5,964 nt of DNA, taken from Planctomycetota bacterium. Lineage in GTDB: Bacteria; Planctomycetota; Planctomycetia; Pirellulales; Lacipirellulaceae. Every line of letters begins with the position of its first letter. The stretch's first letter is position 1. The notes beneath the pieces were generated by a model. The model was not told the DNA's origin. It made no database searches and was given only the letters and a program-made list of their open reading frames with translations. The DNA is taken from positions 1-5,964 of the forward strand of contig JAJRUA010000411.1 of the NCBI GenBank assembly GCA_024278035.1, given 5' to 3'. This document shows, one piece after another, positions 1 to 5,018 of the stretch. A program made the translations under genes and the position numbers.

Positions 1-254
1 TCCACCGCACAAGCGATGTCGTTTCCGAAGGCCAAGAGGTGGATATCAAAGTGCTAAGCGTCGATCGGGGCAAGCAGCGCATCGCACTGTCGCTCAAGGC
101 GCTTACTGCCGCACCGGTCAGAGAAACAAAGCCTGACGACAAGGACATGCCCCTACCGAAGGACGCCCCCAAGGCCCCGCGTAAGAGCCAAAAGAACCTG
201 AAGGGGGGCATCGGCGGCCCCAGCGGCGGCCAGCAGTTCGGCCTCAAGTGGTAA
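1..254 (+). CDS. S1 RNA-binding domain protein, C-terminal end (5' truncated by window)
   Basis: The open frame runs in from the left edge (first whole codon at position 3) and stops at TAA 252-254, so only the last 83 residues are visible. The first ~33 residues read like the end of an S1 (OB-fold) RNA-binding domain: a His-x-x-Ser-Asp start, then EGQEVDIKVLSVD and RIALSLKAL, the usual closing strands of S1 repeats. After that comes a low-complexity tail rich in Pro, Lys and Asp, then Gly/Ser/Gln, ending GQQFGLKW. S1 repeats bind single-stranded RNA, as in ribosomal protein S1, PNPase and Tex-like factors. The tail fits an S1-like or S1-domain protein better than PNPase, but the missing N-terminus prevents a firmer name. 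The gene is followed by a 187-nt spacer and does not appear to be in an operon with the next gene. Confidence 0.85.
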   Translation, partial: HRTSDVVSEGQEVDIKVLSVDRGKQRIALSLKALTAAPVRETKPDDKDMPLPKDAPKAPRKSQKNLKGGIGGPSGGQQFGLKW

Positions 255-265
255 CGGCATCGTAG

Positions 266-285
266 GGTGGTACCGTAGGCCCACC
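266..285 (+). other. Small inverted repeat after the S1-domain gene
   Basis: GGTGG (266-270) can pair with CCACC (281-285) around a 10-nt loop, starting 11 nt after the stop codon at 252-254. No run of T follows, so it is not a convincing intrinsic terminator. The TAGGGTGG...CCCACC arrangement resembles short dispersed repeats seen in many bacterial genomes, but that is recollection only. The rest of the 255-441 spacer shows no gene and no promoter that I can defend. Confidence 0.25.
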
Positions 286-425
286 GTTGCGGACACCATG
301 CGGACCACTAGAGGGCTATAGTTTGTCTGAAAATCGGTCTGCACAGCGGCCTCTACGCTGCTATATGGTTTGCTTGTAGTAGATGGTGTCAGCGATGCCT
401 TAGGCAACGATTTGTCGCCAGATTT

Positions 426-432
426 GGAAGGG
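426..432 (+). promoter_or_regulatory. Ribosome binding site of the ankyrin lipoprotein gene
   Basis: GGAAGGG lies 9 nt before the ATG at 442. It supports that start, which is also the start that gives an N-terminal signal sequence. A recognisable Shine-Dalgarno is notable here because ffh, trmD and rplS in the same window lack one. Confidence 0.6.
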
Positions 433-441
433 TTTTGAATT

Positions 442-1362
442 ATGACCAACCGTTTCATTTTGTGGGCGAGCCTATCCATAGTTTTCTTCGTTGGTTGTGG
501 CCCTCTCTCATTCCTGTCATCGAACTGGCATACGAGAATGAGTTGGAAGGCAGAAGATTACTTTGAGGATCCCTTAGTTATCAAACTATGCAAAGCAATT
601 AAGGCTAACGATTTGGATGAGATTGATAACCTTGTCGCTGAGGGAGCAAACGTGAATGCCATCGGTAAGGGAAACATGACTCCTTTATTGTGGGCTTTTC
701 CTGATGACCACATCGAACGGTTTCGTAAATTGCTTGAGTACGGCGCTAATCCAAACATACTCGTAACAGAAGATTTCGGCACGAATCGATCGATACGACC
801 AGGCTACGCTGTGACTCACCTAGCATTACGCTCTAAGTTTCAAGAACACTACAAAGCTGTATTTGACCATGGTGGAGATGCCAATCTCCAGACTGAATCG
901 GAGCATGGACATGATACTCCGCTGCATATTATGATCCGGGGAACCTATCGTGATAAAGGTGAAAGGTTACGGGTACTCCTAGACCACGGAGCCGATGTCA
1001 ATGCTCTTGGCTTATCTGGATGGACTCCGGCTTCCACCGCTGTAGCCTATTTCAGTCAATACAGTCTCGCCCTTGATTTATTGAAAGCGGGTGCGGATCC
1101 TTTGAAGTATCATAAAGATGAGCATCAAACGATAGCGCATTTTGTTGTGAGTGATGCACGCTTAGCCAACGAATACGAAAATGGTCTGATTACACCTTAT
1201 GGCAAATTAGTGAAATGGTTAAAGGCTCATTCGGTTGATCTTCAGTCAGCAAGAAATGACCAGGACCGATGGGCTTCGTTACGGGGAAACCGGAAACAAA
1301 AAAGGGCTCAAATGGATCGTGAGATCCTCGAAAGAAAGAAACGAGAAAACAGGAACCGCTAA
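442..1362 (+). CDS. Ankyrin-repeat lipoprotein, function unknown
   Basis: The 306-residue protein opens with a short basic start (MTNR), a hydrophobic stretch (residues 5-17) and FVGC, which fits a lipobox with Cys19 as the lipidated residue. It is therefore likely anchored in a membrane, facing the periplasm or outside. The -3 residue is Phe rather than the usual Leu, so lipidation is probable but not certain. Residues ~45-222 hold about five ankyrin repeats, recognisable by TPLL, THLA, TPLH and TPAS openings and by GANVNA, GANPNI, GGDANL, GADVNA and GADPLK ends. A weaker sixth unit follows at ~227-240. The C-terminal ~25 residues are strongly basic and look helical. Ankyrin repeats are protein-binding scaffolds; no catalytic domain is visible, so the partner is unknown. 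The gene is visibly AT-richer than its neighbours: the 60-nt lines starting at 541 and 961 are 37 and 52% GC, against 67% for the ffh line starting at 3181. This suggests horizontal acquisition. It converges with the PEP-CTERM gene. Confidence 0.85.
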   Translation: MTNRFILWASLSIVFFVGCGPLSFLSSNWHTRMSWKAEDYFEDPLVIKLCKAIKANDLDEIDNLVAEGANVNAIGKGNMTPLLWAFPDDHIERFRKLLEYGANPNILVTEDFGTNRSIRPGYAVTHLALRSKFQEHYKAVFDHGGDANLQTESEHGHDTPLHIMIRGTYRDKGERLRVLLDHGADVNALGLSGWTPASTAVAYFSQYSLALDLLKAGADPLKYHKDEHQTIAHFVVSDARLANEYENGLITPYGKLVKWLKAHSVDLQSARNDQDRWASLRGNRKQKRAQMDREILERKKRENRNR

Positions 1363-1375
1363 TACGTACGTATTA
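1360..1375. repeat. Perfect 16-bp palindrome at the ankyrin gene stop codon
   Basis: TAATACGTACGTATTA is its own reverse complement. It begins exactly with the TAA stop codon of the ankyrin gene and is followed by TTTCC. There is no loop, so as RNA it would form only a short stem after losing the central bases. It may be a minimal terminator, a binding site for a dimeric protein, or chance. Confidence 0.5.
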
Positions 1376-1502
1376 TTTCCTGCAATCTTCGGCAAGAGAC
1401 TCGCGATGTGAAGATAGATTTCTTGGAGTGGCCGATTCCTTCGGAACTTTTTCTTGGGTCGGGAGGTGGGGCGATCGGAGAAATGAAAACCCTTCGGACT
1501 TC

Positions 1503-1531
1503 ACTCCGGTCGCTGACGCTCGCGGCTCGCC
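1503..1531 (+). repeat. Dispersed 28/29-bp repeat, single copy ('PRASATGV' type)
   Basis: These 29 bases, beginning ACTCCGGTCGCTGACGCT and ending GGCTCGCC, recur exactly at 4313-4341 and inverted, with one mismatch over 28 bp, at 4265-4292. Translated on the minus strand, the repeat gives GEPRASATGV, a string I recall from many short annotated planctomycete hypothetical proteins, so short ORFs across it should not be called genes. The inverted partner is degenerate here: GCGATCGGAG at 1471-1480 pairs with 1504-1513 over 10 bp, including one G-T wobble. The copy sits between two convergent genes, a usual location for REP-like elements. Confidence 0.75.
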
Positions 1532-1560
1532 TGGAAGAGGTTCTTCGGCCGTGCCTGCCA

Positions 1561-1600
1561 GAAAGCTAGGGTTGCTACTATTCGGAGCAACTCGGGTTTC
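1561..1600 (-). terminator. Hairpin downstream of the PEP-CTERM gene, possible terminator
   Basis: GTTGCT (1571-1576) pairs with AGCAAC (1586-1591) around a 9-nt loop. The stem extends by a G-T and a G-C pair (1570/1592, 1569/1593), and an outer GAAA/TTTC pair lies at 1561-1564/1597-1600. On the minus strand it lies 20-60 nt after the stop at 1620. The bases that follow in that direction (CTAGCTTTCT) are only moderately T-rich, so termination is plausible, not shown. It may equally belong to the dispersed repeat next to it. Confidence 0.35.
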
Positions 1601-1619
1601 CGCCTCTTGGCTTAGCGGC

Positions 1620-2264
1620 TTATCGTCGCCGGCAAAGGACAGAACGCCCGCACACCAAGCTCGCCAACCCAAACATCAAGAACGCACTTGGCTCCGGAAT
1701 TGCCGTCGTAGTCAGGCGGACGTTATCCAAAAACAGCGTGATGTTTCCGTTGATGTTTTGGCCTCCGCCACCGAACAGTTGCAAGGTAAAGGCACGGGTG
1801 GCTGTCAAACTTGCGGTTGGCAGTGAATAAGATTGCCAGCCCACAGCGGGAGTGAGGTTTTCTCCTAGCAGCGAATTCGAGGTGTAGCTATTGGTTTCGC
1901 GTGAATCAAAGCTCAAGTAGCCGTTGTTACCAAACGCATCAAGGGCGGCTCCGGGAGCGATTTTGAGATCGAACTCAAGGTTATCGTAGCCGGACAAATC
2001 GGTCTCGGAGCCGAAGACATCGCCCGTGAAGGCAAAGGAGTTGGCGGCAAAGTTCATATCAAGCCTCAAGGCACCAGCCGCATTGCCGAGAGACCCTTCG
2101 GTCGGATCTTGGCTAATCGTATAGCCACTACCTCCAAAATCAAATCGCCAACTTTGAACGCCATCGCCAAAGTCATTGACCACCAAATTGGCCTGAGCGG
2201 CAGAGCCCAAAAGGCTCGCCAAAGCAACAGCAAGGCAAATTACCAAACACCTAGACATCCTCAT
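1620..2264 (-). CDS. Secreted PEP-CTERM sorting-domain protein, function unknown
   Basis: Using the ATG at 2264 gives 214 residues. The signal peptide covers about residues 1-25 (MRMSRCLVICLAVALASLLG, then SAAQA), with likely cleavage AQA|NL. Residues 26-184 are rich in Gly, Asn, Ser and aromatics and look like a beta-sandwich of carbohydrate-binding type, with WRFDFGG near the start, YDNLEFDLKI in the middle and ITLFLDNVRLT at the end. No catalytic residues can be assigned. The C-terminus is a clear PEP-CTERM signal: IPEPS (189-193), a hydrophobic segment (194-210) and the basic end CRRR. Such proteins are exported by Sec, processed by an exosortase, and end up at the surface or in extracellular polymer. 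No exosortase gene is in the window. The start at 2264 was chosen because GAGAGG precedes it by 6 nt and the signal peptide begins there; an upstream in-frame ATG at 2366 would add 34 residues unlike a leader. ATG 2258 is also possible. Confidence 0.85.
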   Translation of the reverse strand: MRMSRCLVICLAVALASLLGSAAQANLVVNDFGDGVQSWRFDFGGSGYTISQDPTEGSLGNAAGALRLDMNFAANSFAFTGDVFGSETDLSGYDNLEFDLKIAPGAALDAFGNNGYLSFDSRETNSYTSNSLLGENLTPAVGWQSYSLPTASLTATRAFTLQLFGGGGQNINGNITLFLDNVRLTTTAIPEPSAFLMFGLASLVCGRSVLCRRR

Positions 2265-2270
2265 GGGATA

Positions 2271-2276
2271 CCTCTC
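2271..2276 (-). promoter_or_regulatory. Ribosome binding site deciding the PEP-CTERM gene start
   Basis: On the minus strand GAGAGG ends 6 nt before the ATG at 2264 and 12 nt before the ATG at 2258. This favours 2264 over both 2258 and the far-upstream ATG at 2366. No -10/-35 pair between here and the palindromes at 2367 matches well enough to call; TTGCTT at 2318-2313 with CATACT 18 nt further on is the best but weak candidate. Confidence 0.55.
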
Positions 2277-2366
2277 GGAGACGAATATAGTATGAAAGAG
2301 ATTTCCGACCGTAAGCAAACGGCAGCAACAAGTCGACGAGCTGCTAGTGGGGTCGAGCGAAGTCAA

Positions 2367-2402
2367 TGGTAAAGTACTTTACCAGATGAGTCAAGTACTT
2401 GA
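2367..2402. promoter_or_regulatory. Tandem palindromic operator candidate, two AAGTACTT sites 21 bp apart
   Basis: Two perfect palindromes share the 8-bp core AAGTACTT: TGGTAAAGTACTTTACCA (2367-2384, 18 bp) and TCAAGTACTTGA (2391-2402, 12 bp). Their centres (2375.5 and 2396.5) are 21 bp apart, two turns of B-DNA, so two bound dimers would sit on the same face of the helix. The pair lies 103-138 bp upstream of the PEP-CTERM start on the minus strand and about 360 bp before ffh on the plus strand. Position favours control of the PEP-CTERM gene. I do not recognise the binding protein; symmetry suggests a dimeric helix-turn-helix regulator. On uniform base odds an 18-bp perfect palindrome is expected about 0.02 times in a window this size. 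Confidence 0.6.
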
Positions 2403-2764
2403 ATCGGGATATTCCTTTCCGTAGCAATCCAGCAGGGTGGCAGGCAAAAATATATCAAAGTCTCCGTAAGTCACTTCCTGGAAAGACCTTGCCTCTATTT
2501 CAATCACTTGTGTGGATCAGCTTCTCTGATTCGATTTTCAGCAGCGGGTGGCGATTTACGTCGCTAACAGCCCCGCCCGGAAGTAATGGGCCTGAAAGTG
2601 GTTGGGCTACCGGCAAGGAAAAATACCGCGACAACTGCCACGAGATTTGCCTAGCTCCCTACCCAGGAAATTGCCCACTGCCCGGCAGGCGCCCCGTTTT
2701 GTAGACTGTGGCCTTGTTCGTTTTCGTCTCGTTCGCCTTGCCGTAACCCTCCTCGCCAGTTCGT
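2403..2764. other. Gene-free spacer ahead of ffh
   Basis: I see no gene in these ~360 bases. A plus-strand frame starting at TTG 2399 and ending at 2704 stays open for 101 codons, but its translation has no recognisable motif, no RBS and no start supported by context. A weak hairpin can be drawn: GCGGG (2544-2548) with CCCGC (2572-2576) enclosing GCGA (2551-2554) with TCGC (2561-2564). CTGCCCGGCAG near 2679-2689 is a short imperfect palindrome followed by GCGCCCCGTTTTG. The ffh promoter is presumably in the last part, but no -35/-10 pair stands out. Confidence 0.5.
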
Positions 2765-4246
2765 ATGTTCGACGCCCTTCAAGAGAATCTCGGCGCCGCC
2801 TTCAAGTCGCTTCGGGGTCAAGGCAAGCTCTCTGAGTCCAACATGCGCGACGGGCTGAAGCTCGTCGAGAAGTCGCTGCTGGAAGCCGACGTGAGCTACG
2901 AAGTGGTCCGCTCGTTTATGAAACGGGTGAGCGAGCAGGCGCTGGGCGAAAAGGTACTCAAAGCGCTCCGCCCCAGCGAACAGGTCATTGGCATTGTCCA
3001 CCAAGAGCTGATCGCTCTGATGGGGCCGGTCGATCACTCGCTGCACCTCAAGGGAAAGGACCAAGTGACGGTCCTCATGCTGTGCGGCCTGCAGGGTTCG
3101 GGCAAGACGACCACCTGTGGCAAGCTCGGACGGATGCTCAAGCAGAACGGCCGCAAGCCCCTGTTGGTGGCCGCCGACTTGCAACGTCCGGCAGCGATCG
3201 ACCAGTTGCACGTCTTGGGCGAACAGGTGGGGGTGCCCGTCTTTTCGGATCGCGATTCGCAAGACCCCGTGAAGGTTTGCAACGCGGCGATGGCCCAGGC
3301 CAAGAAACTGGGCGCCGACGTAGTGATCCTCGACACGGCAGGCCGGTTGCACATTGATGACGAGCTAATGGGCCAGCTCAAACGGATCGACCAAAAGTGC
3401 CATCCTGAGCAGGTTTATCTGGTCGTCGATGGCATGACGGGCCAGGACGCGGTCAATAGTGCCAAGGCGTTCAACGACGCCCTGGAGTTGGACGGCGTCA
3501 TTATGACCAAGCTCGATGGCGACGCCCGGGGCGGGGCGGCCATCTCCGTCAAAGAAGTAACCGGCGTGCCGCTCAAGTTCATGGGCACCGGCGAGCACCT
3601 GGAGAACCTCGAAGAGTTCCACCCCGAGCGAATGGCAGGCCGCATCCTCGGCCAGGGCGATATGCTGTCGCTTGTCGAAAAGGCCCAGCAAGAGTTCGAC
3701 CAGGACGAAGCCAAGCGGCTCGAAGAGACGCTGGCCAAAGGCGAATTCTCGCTCGACGACTTCCTGCGCCAAATGCAGCAGATCAAACGTCTGGGCCCGA
3801 TGAAAAAAGTGCTCGGCATGATCCCCGGCATGAGCTCGATGCTCGGCCAAATGGACGACATCGACGCCGAAGGGGACATGCGACGGCTACAGGGGATCAT
3901 CCACTCGATGACCCCCGAAGAGCGTCGCAAGCCCAAGTTGATCGACCAGAGCCGTCGCCGCCGGATCGCGGCCGGCTGTGGCTCGGAGCCGCACGAGATC
4001 AACGAACTGGTCAAGCAATTCGACGCTATTGCCCCGATGATGATGGCCATGGCGGGCAAAGGGGTGGGCGACCGCATGAAAATGATGCGCGAAGTCCAGT
4101 CGGGCATGGCGGGCGACCCGACAGGGCAGCTTGGCAAAAAGAAGCAAACCACCGGCAAACGTCTTACCGCCAAAGAGCGATCCAAAACGCGGAAAGAGCG
4201 AGAAAAGCGGCTCAAGCTATTGAAGAAGCAAAAGAAGCGGCGTTGA
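2765..4246 (+). CDS. ffh: Signal recognition particle GTPase Ffh (SRP54)
   Basis: Ffh binds SRP RNA and the signal sequences of nascent proteins, and with the receptor FtsY delivers ribosomes to the membrane translocon. The 493-residue protein shows the full family layout. The N domain is at ~1-85, starting [16 protein letters not shown], with the conserved [11 protein letters not shown] at 38-48. The G domain follows: P-loop GLQGSGKTT (108-116), DLQRPAA (138-144), DTAGR (190-194), [10 protein letters not shown] (248-257) and GTGEHLE (274-280). The Met-rich M domain runs from ~296 to ~450; its RNA-binding signature is [20 protein letters not shown] then IAAGCG (381-406), and MMMAMAGKG marks the signal-sequence groove region. 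Cys405 replaces the usual Ser in RIAxGSG, a mild change. The protein is about 40 residues longer than E. coli Ffh because of a basic tail (458-493, 20 of 36 residues Lys or Arg). No Shine-Dalgarno precedes the ATG; the start is set by homology. The GTPase and M-domain signatures look intact. Confidence 0.97.
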   Translation: MFDALQENLGAAFKSLRGQGKLSESNMRDGLKLVEKSLLEADVSYEVVRSFMKRVSEQALGEKVLKALRPSEQVIGIVHQELIALMGPVDHSLHLKGKDQVTVLMLCGLQGSGKTTTCGKLGRMLKQNGRKPLLVAADLQRPAAIDQLHVLGEQVGVPVFSDRDSQDPVKVCNAAMAQAKKLGADVVILDTAGRLHIDDELMGQLKRIDQKCHPEQVYLVVDGMTGQDAVNSAKAFNDALELDGVIMTKLDGDARGGAAISVKEVTGVPLKFMGTGEHLENLEEFHPERMAGRILGQGDMLSLVEKAQQEFDQDEAKRLEETLAKGEFSLDDFLRQMQQIKRLGPMKKVLGMIPGMSSMLGQMDDIDAEGDMRRLQGIIHSMTPEERRKPKLIDQSRRRRIAAGCGSEPHEINELVKQFDAIAPMMMAMAGKGVGDRMKMMREVQSGMAGDPTGQLGKKKQTTGKRLTAKERSKTRKEREKRLKLLKKQKKRR

Positions 4247-4264
4247 GCGCAAGCGAGCAAAAAA

Positions 4265-4341
4265 GGCGAGCCACGAGCGTCAGCGACCGGAGGGAATCGC
4301 CCAAACGCTACAACTCCGGTCGCTGACGCTCGCGGCTCGCC
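4265..4341. repeat. Long inverted repeat after ffh (paired copies of the dispersed 28-bp element)
   Basis: The left arm (4265-4292) and right arm (4314-4341) are reverse complements over 28 bp with one mismatch (A4273 against the C at 4333), separated by 21 nt. The right arm, plus one flanking base, is identical to 1503-1531. The element starts 18 nt after the ffh stop. In RNA it would form a very stable hairpin, which could terminate, block 3' exonucleases or lower read-through into rpsP. CCCCTTAAAAC follows, not a T-run, so it is not a standard intrinsic terminator. The structure is that of a REP/BIME-like or MITE-like mobile repeat. Confidence 0.85.
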
Positions 4342-4349
4342 CCTTAAAA

Positions 4350-4451
4350 CTGGGGTTAGGGCTTGTCGTGAAGGCCCCAGGTCTGCCATACTTGTGGGTT
4401 CCGAACCCATTCACCGATCCCCCGCTACCGTGGCTCCCTCCGACCGGAGGG
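4350..4451 (+). promoter_or_regulatory. Structured leader of rpsP: three successive hairpins
   Basis: Three local stems lie between the inverted repeat and the rpsP ribosome binding site. CTGGGG (4350-4355) pairs with CCCCAG (4375-4380). TGGGTT (4395-4400) pairs with AACCCA (4404-4409) over a 3-nt loop. CCCTCC (4436-4441) pairs with GGAGGG (4446-4451) over the loop GACC. The last ends 18 nt before the AGGAGA Shine-Dalgarno at 4470. Several ribosomal-protein operons are controlled by structured leaders bound by their own product, but I know of no bS16 leader that matches, so a regulatory role is inference. Decayed repeat DNA is the main alternative. Confidence 0.35.
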
Positions 4452-4469
4452 CTGACGGGGCGGCCCTGT

Positions 4470-4475
4470 AGGAGA
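4470..4475 (+). promoter_or_regulatory. Ribosome binding site fixing a GTG start for rpsP
   Basis: AGGAGA lies 9 nt before GTG at 4485. It decides the start: the frame is open further upstream, to an ATG at 4425 or a GTG at 4368, but bS16 proteins begin with (M)xVRIRMKK, exactly what the GTG at 4485 gives. Confidence 0.75.
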
Positions 4476-4484
4476 GAAGCGAAC

Positions 4485-4988
4485 GTGTCAGTCCGTATCC
4501 GTATGAAGAAGTTTGGCCGGTCCCACCGCCAATTCTTCCGTATTTGTGCCATCGATCGAAAGTCGCCCCGTGACGGTAAAGTGCTCGAAGAGCTCGGTAC
4601 CTACAATCCGCATATCACCGATGTCGATGCTCGGGCGATCCTCAACAAGGAGCGTATCGACCATTGGATTGGCGTCGGGGCCCAGCCTTCCGACAAGTGT
4701 GCCATTCTGATCAAGAAGTACGGCACCGACGGAACGCACCTTGAGCAGCAGGCCGCAGCGGTCGATCGCCAGGCACAGCCGTTCGACATGCCGGATCCGG
4801 GCGAGCCCGCTTCGATGCCGCAGAGCGAAGAGGACAAGGCCGCTGAAGCGAAGGCCGCCGAAGAAGCCGCCAAGCCCGTAGAAGCCCCGGCTGAAGAGAA
4901 GACCGAAGAAAAAGCCGAAGCTTCCGAAGAGGCTCCTAAGGAAGAAGCCAAAACCGAAGAGAAGGCCGAAGAGGCGAAAAGCGAGTAG
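4485..4988 (+). CDS. rpsP: 30S ribosomal protein S16 (bS16) with acidic C-terminal extension
   Basis: bS16 binds 16S rRNA in the body of the small subunit and helps its assembly. Residues 1-80 are the ribosomal domain: SVRIRMKKFGRSHRQFFRIC at the start, then DRKSPRDGKVLEELGTYNP (24-42) and the WIGVGAQPSD segment (61-70), followed by a short KKYG helix end. The family is usually ~80-100 residues; this one has 167. The extra part contains a Pro/Gln linker and a tail (114-167) in which 44 of 54 residues are Glu (20), Ala (15) or Lys (9), probably helical or disordered and net acidic. Such tails occur on bS16 in several phyla, and their role is not established. The start is GTG, set by a good Shine-Dalgarno. 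It lies 238 nt after ffh and 30 nt before trmD, so co-transcription with trmD is likely. Confidence 0.95.
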   Translation: MSVRIRMKKFGRSHRQFFRICAIDRKSPRDGKVLEELGTYNPHITDVDARAILNKERIDHWIGVGAQPSDKCAILIKKYGTDGTHLEQQAAAVDRQAQPFDMPDPGEPASMPQSEEDKAAEAKAAEEAAKPVEAPAEEKTEEKAEASEEAPKEEAKTEEKAEEAKSE

Positions 4989-5018
4989 ACAGCCGTCTTA
5001 TCGCGATGGACCCATGCC

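Noticed and set aside
1373..1826. Overlapping open frames on both strands across 1373-1826.
   Set aside because: They are built on the dispersed repeat (PRASATGV/VADARGSP translations) and overlap the PEP-CTERM gene antisense.
2265..2366. Longer form of the PEP-CTERM protein starting at ATG 2366.
   Set aside because: It would put 34 polar/Cys-rich residues before a normal signal peptide; GAGAGG at 2271-2276 supports ATG 2264.
2399..2704. 101-codon plus-strand open frame in the spacer before ffh.
   Set aside because: TTG start without RBS, no recognisable motif, and an end with no relation to ffh.
2404..2764. Possible SRP RNA (ffs) gene directly upstream of ffh, prompted by a CCCGGAAGTAATGGGC stretch near 2575.
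   Set aside because: The conserved SRP RNA domain IV core (GGTCAGG...GGAAGCAGC type) is absent and the GGAA is not in the right loop context.
3415..4410. 331-codon minus-strand open frame opposite ffh.
   Set aside because: It is antisense to the conserved ffh M domain and runs through the inverted repeat; its length is explained by GC-rich codon structure.
4391..4412. tRNA-like T-arm (GTGGGTTCCGAACCCA).
   Set aside because: The stem is 6 bp with a 3-nt loop rather than 5 bp with a 7-nt TTCRANY loop, and no acceptor, D or anticodon arms flank it.
4368..4484. Longer N-terminus for bS16 starting at GTG 4368 (39 extra residues).
   Set aside because: The added segment is Pro-rich and unlike the family; AGGAGA and the VRIRMKK start place the true start at GTG 4485.
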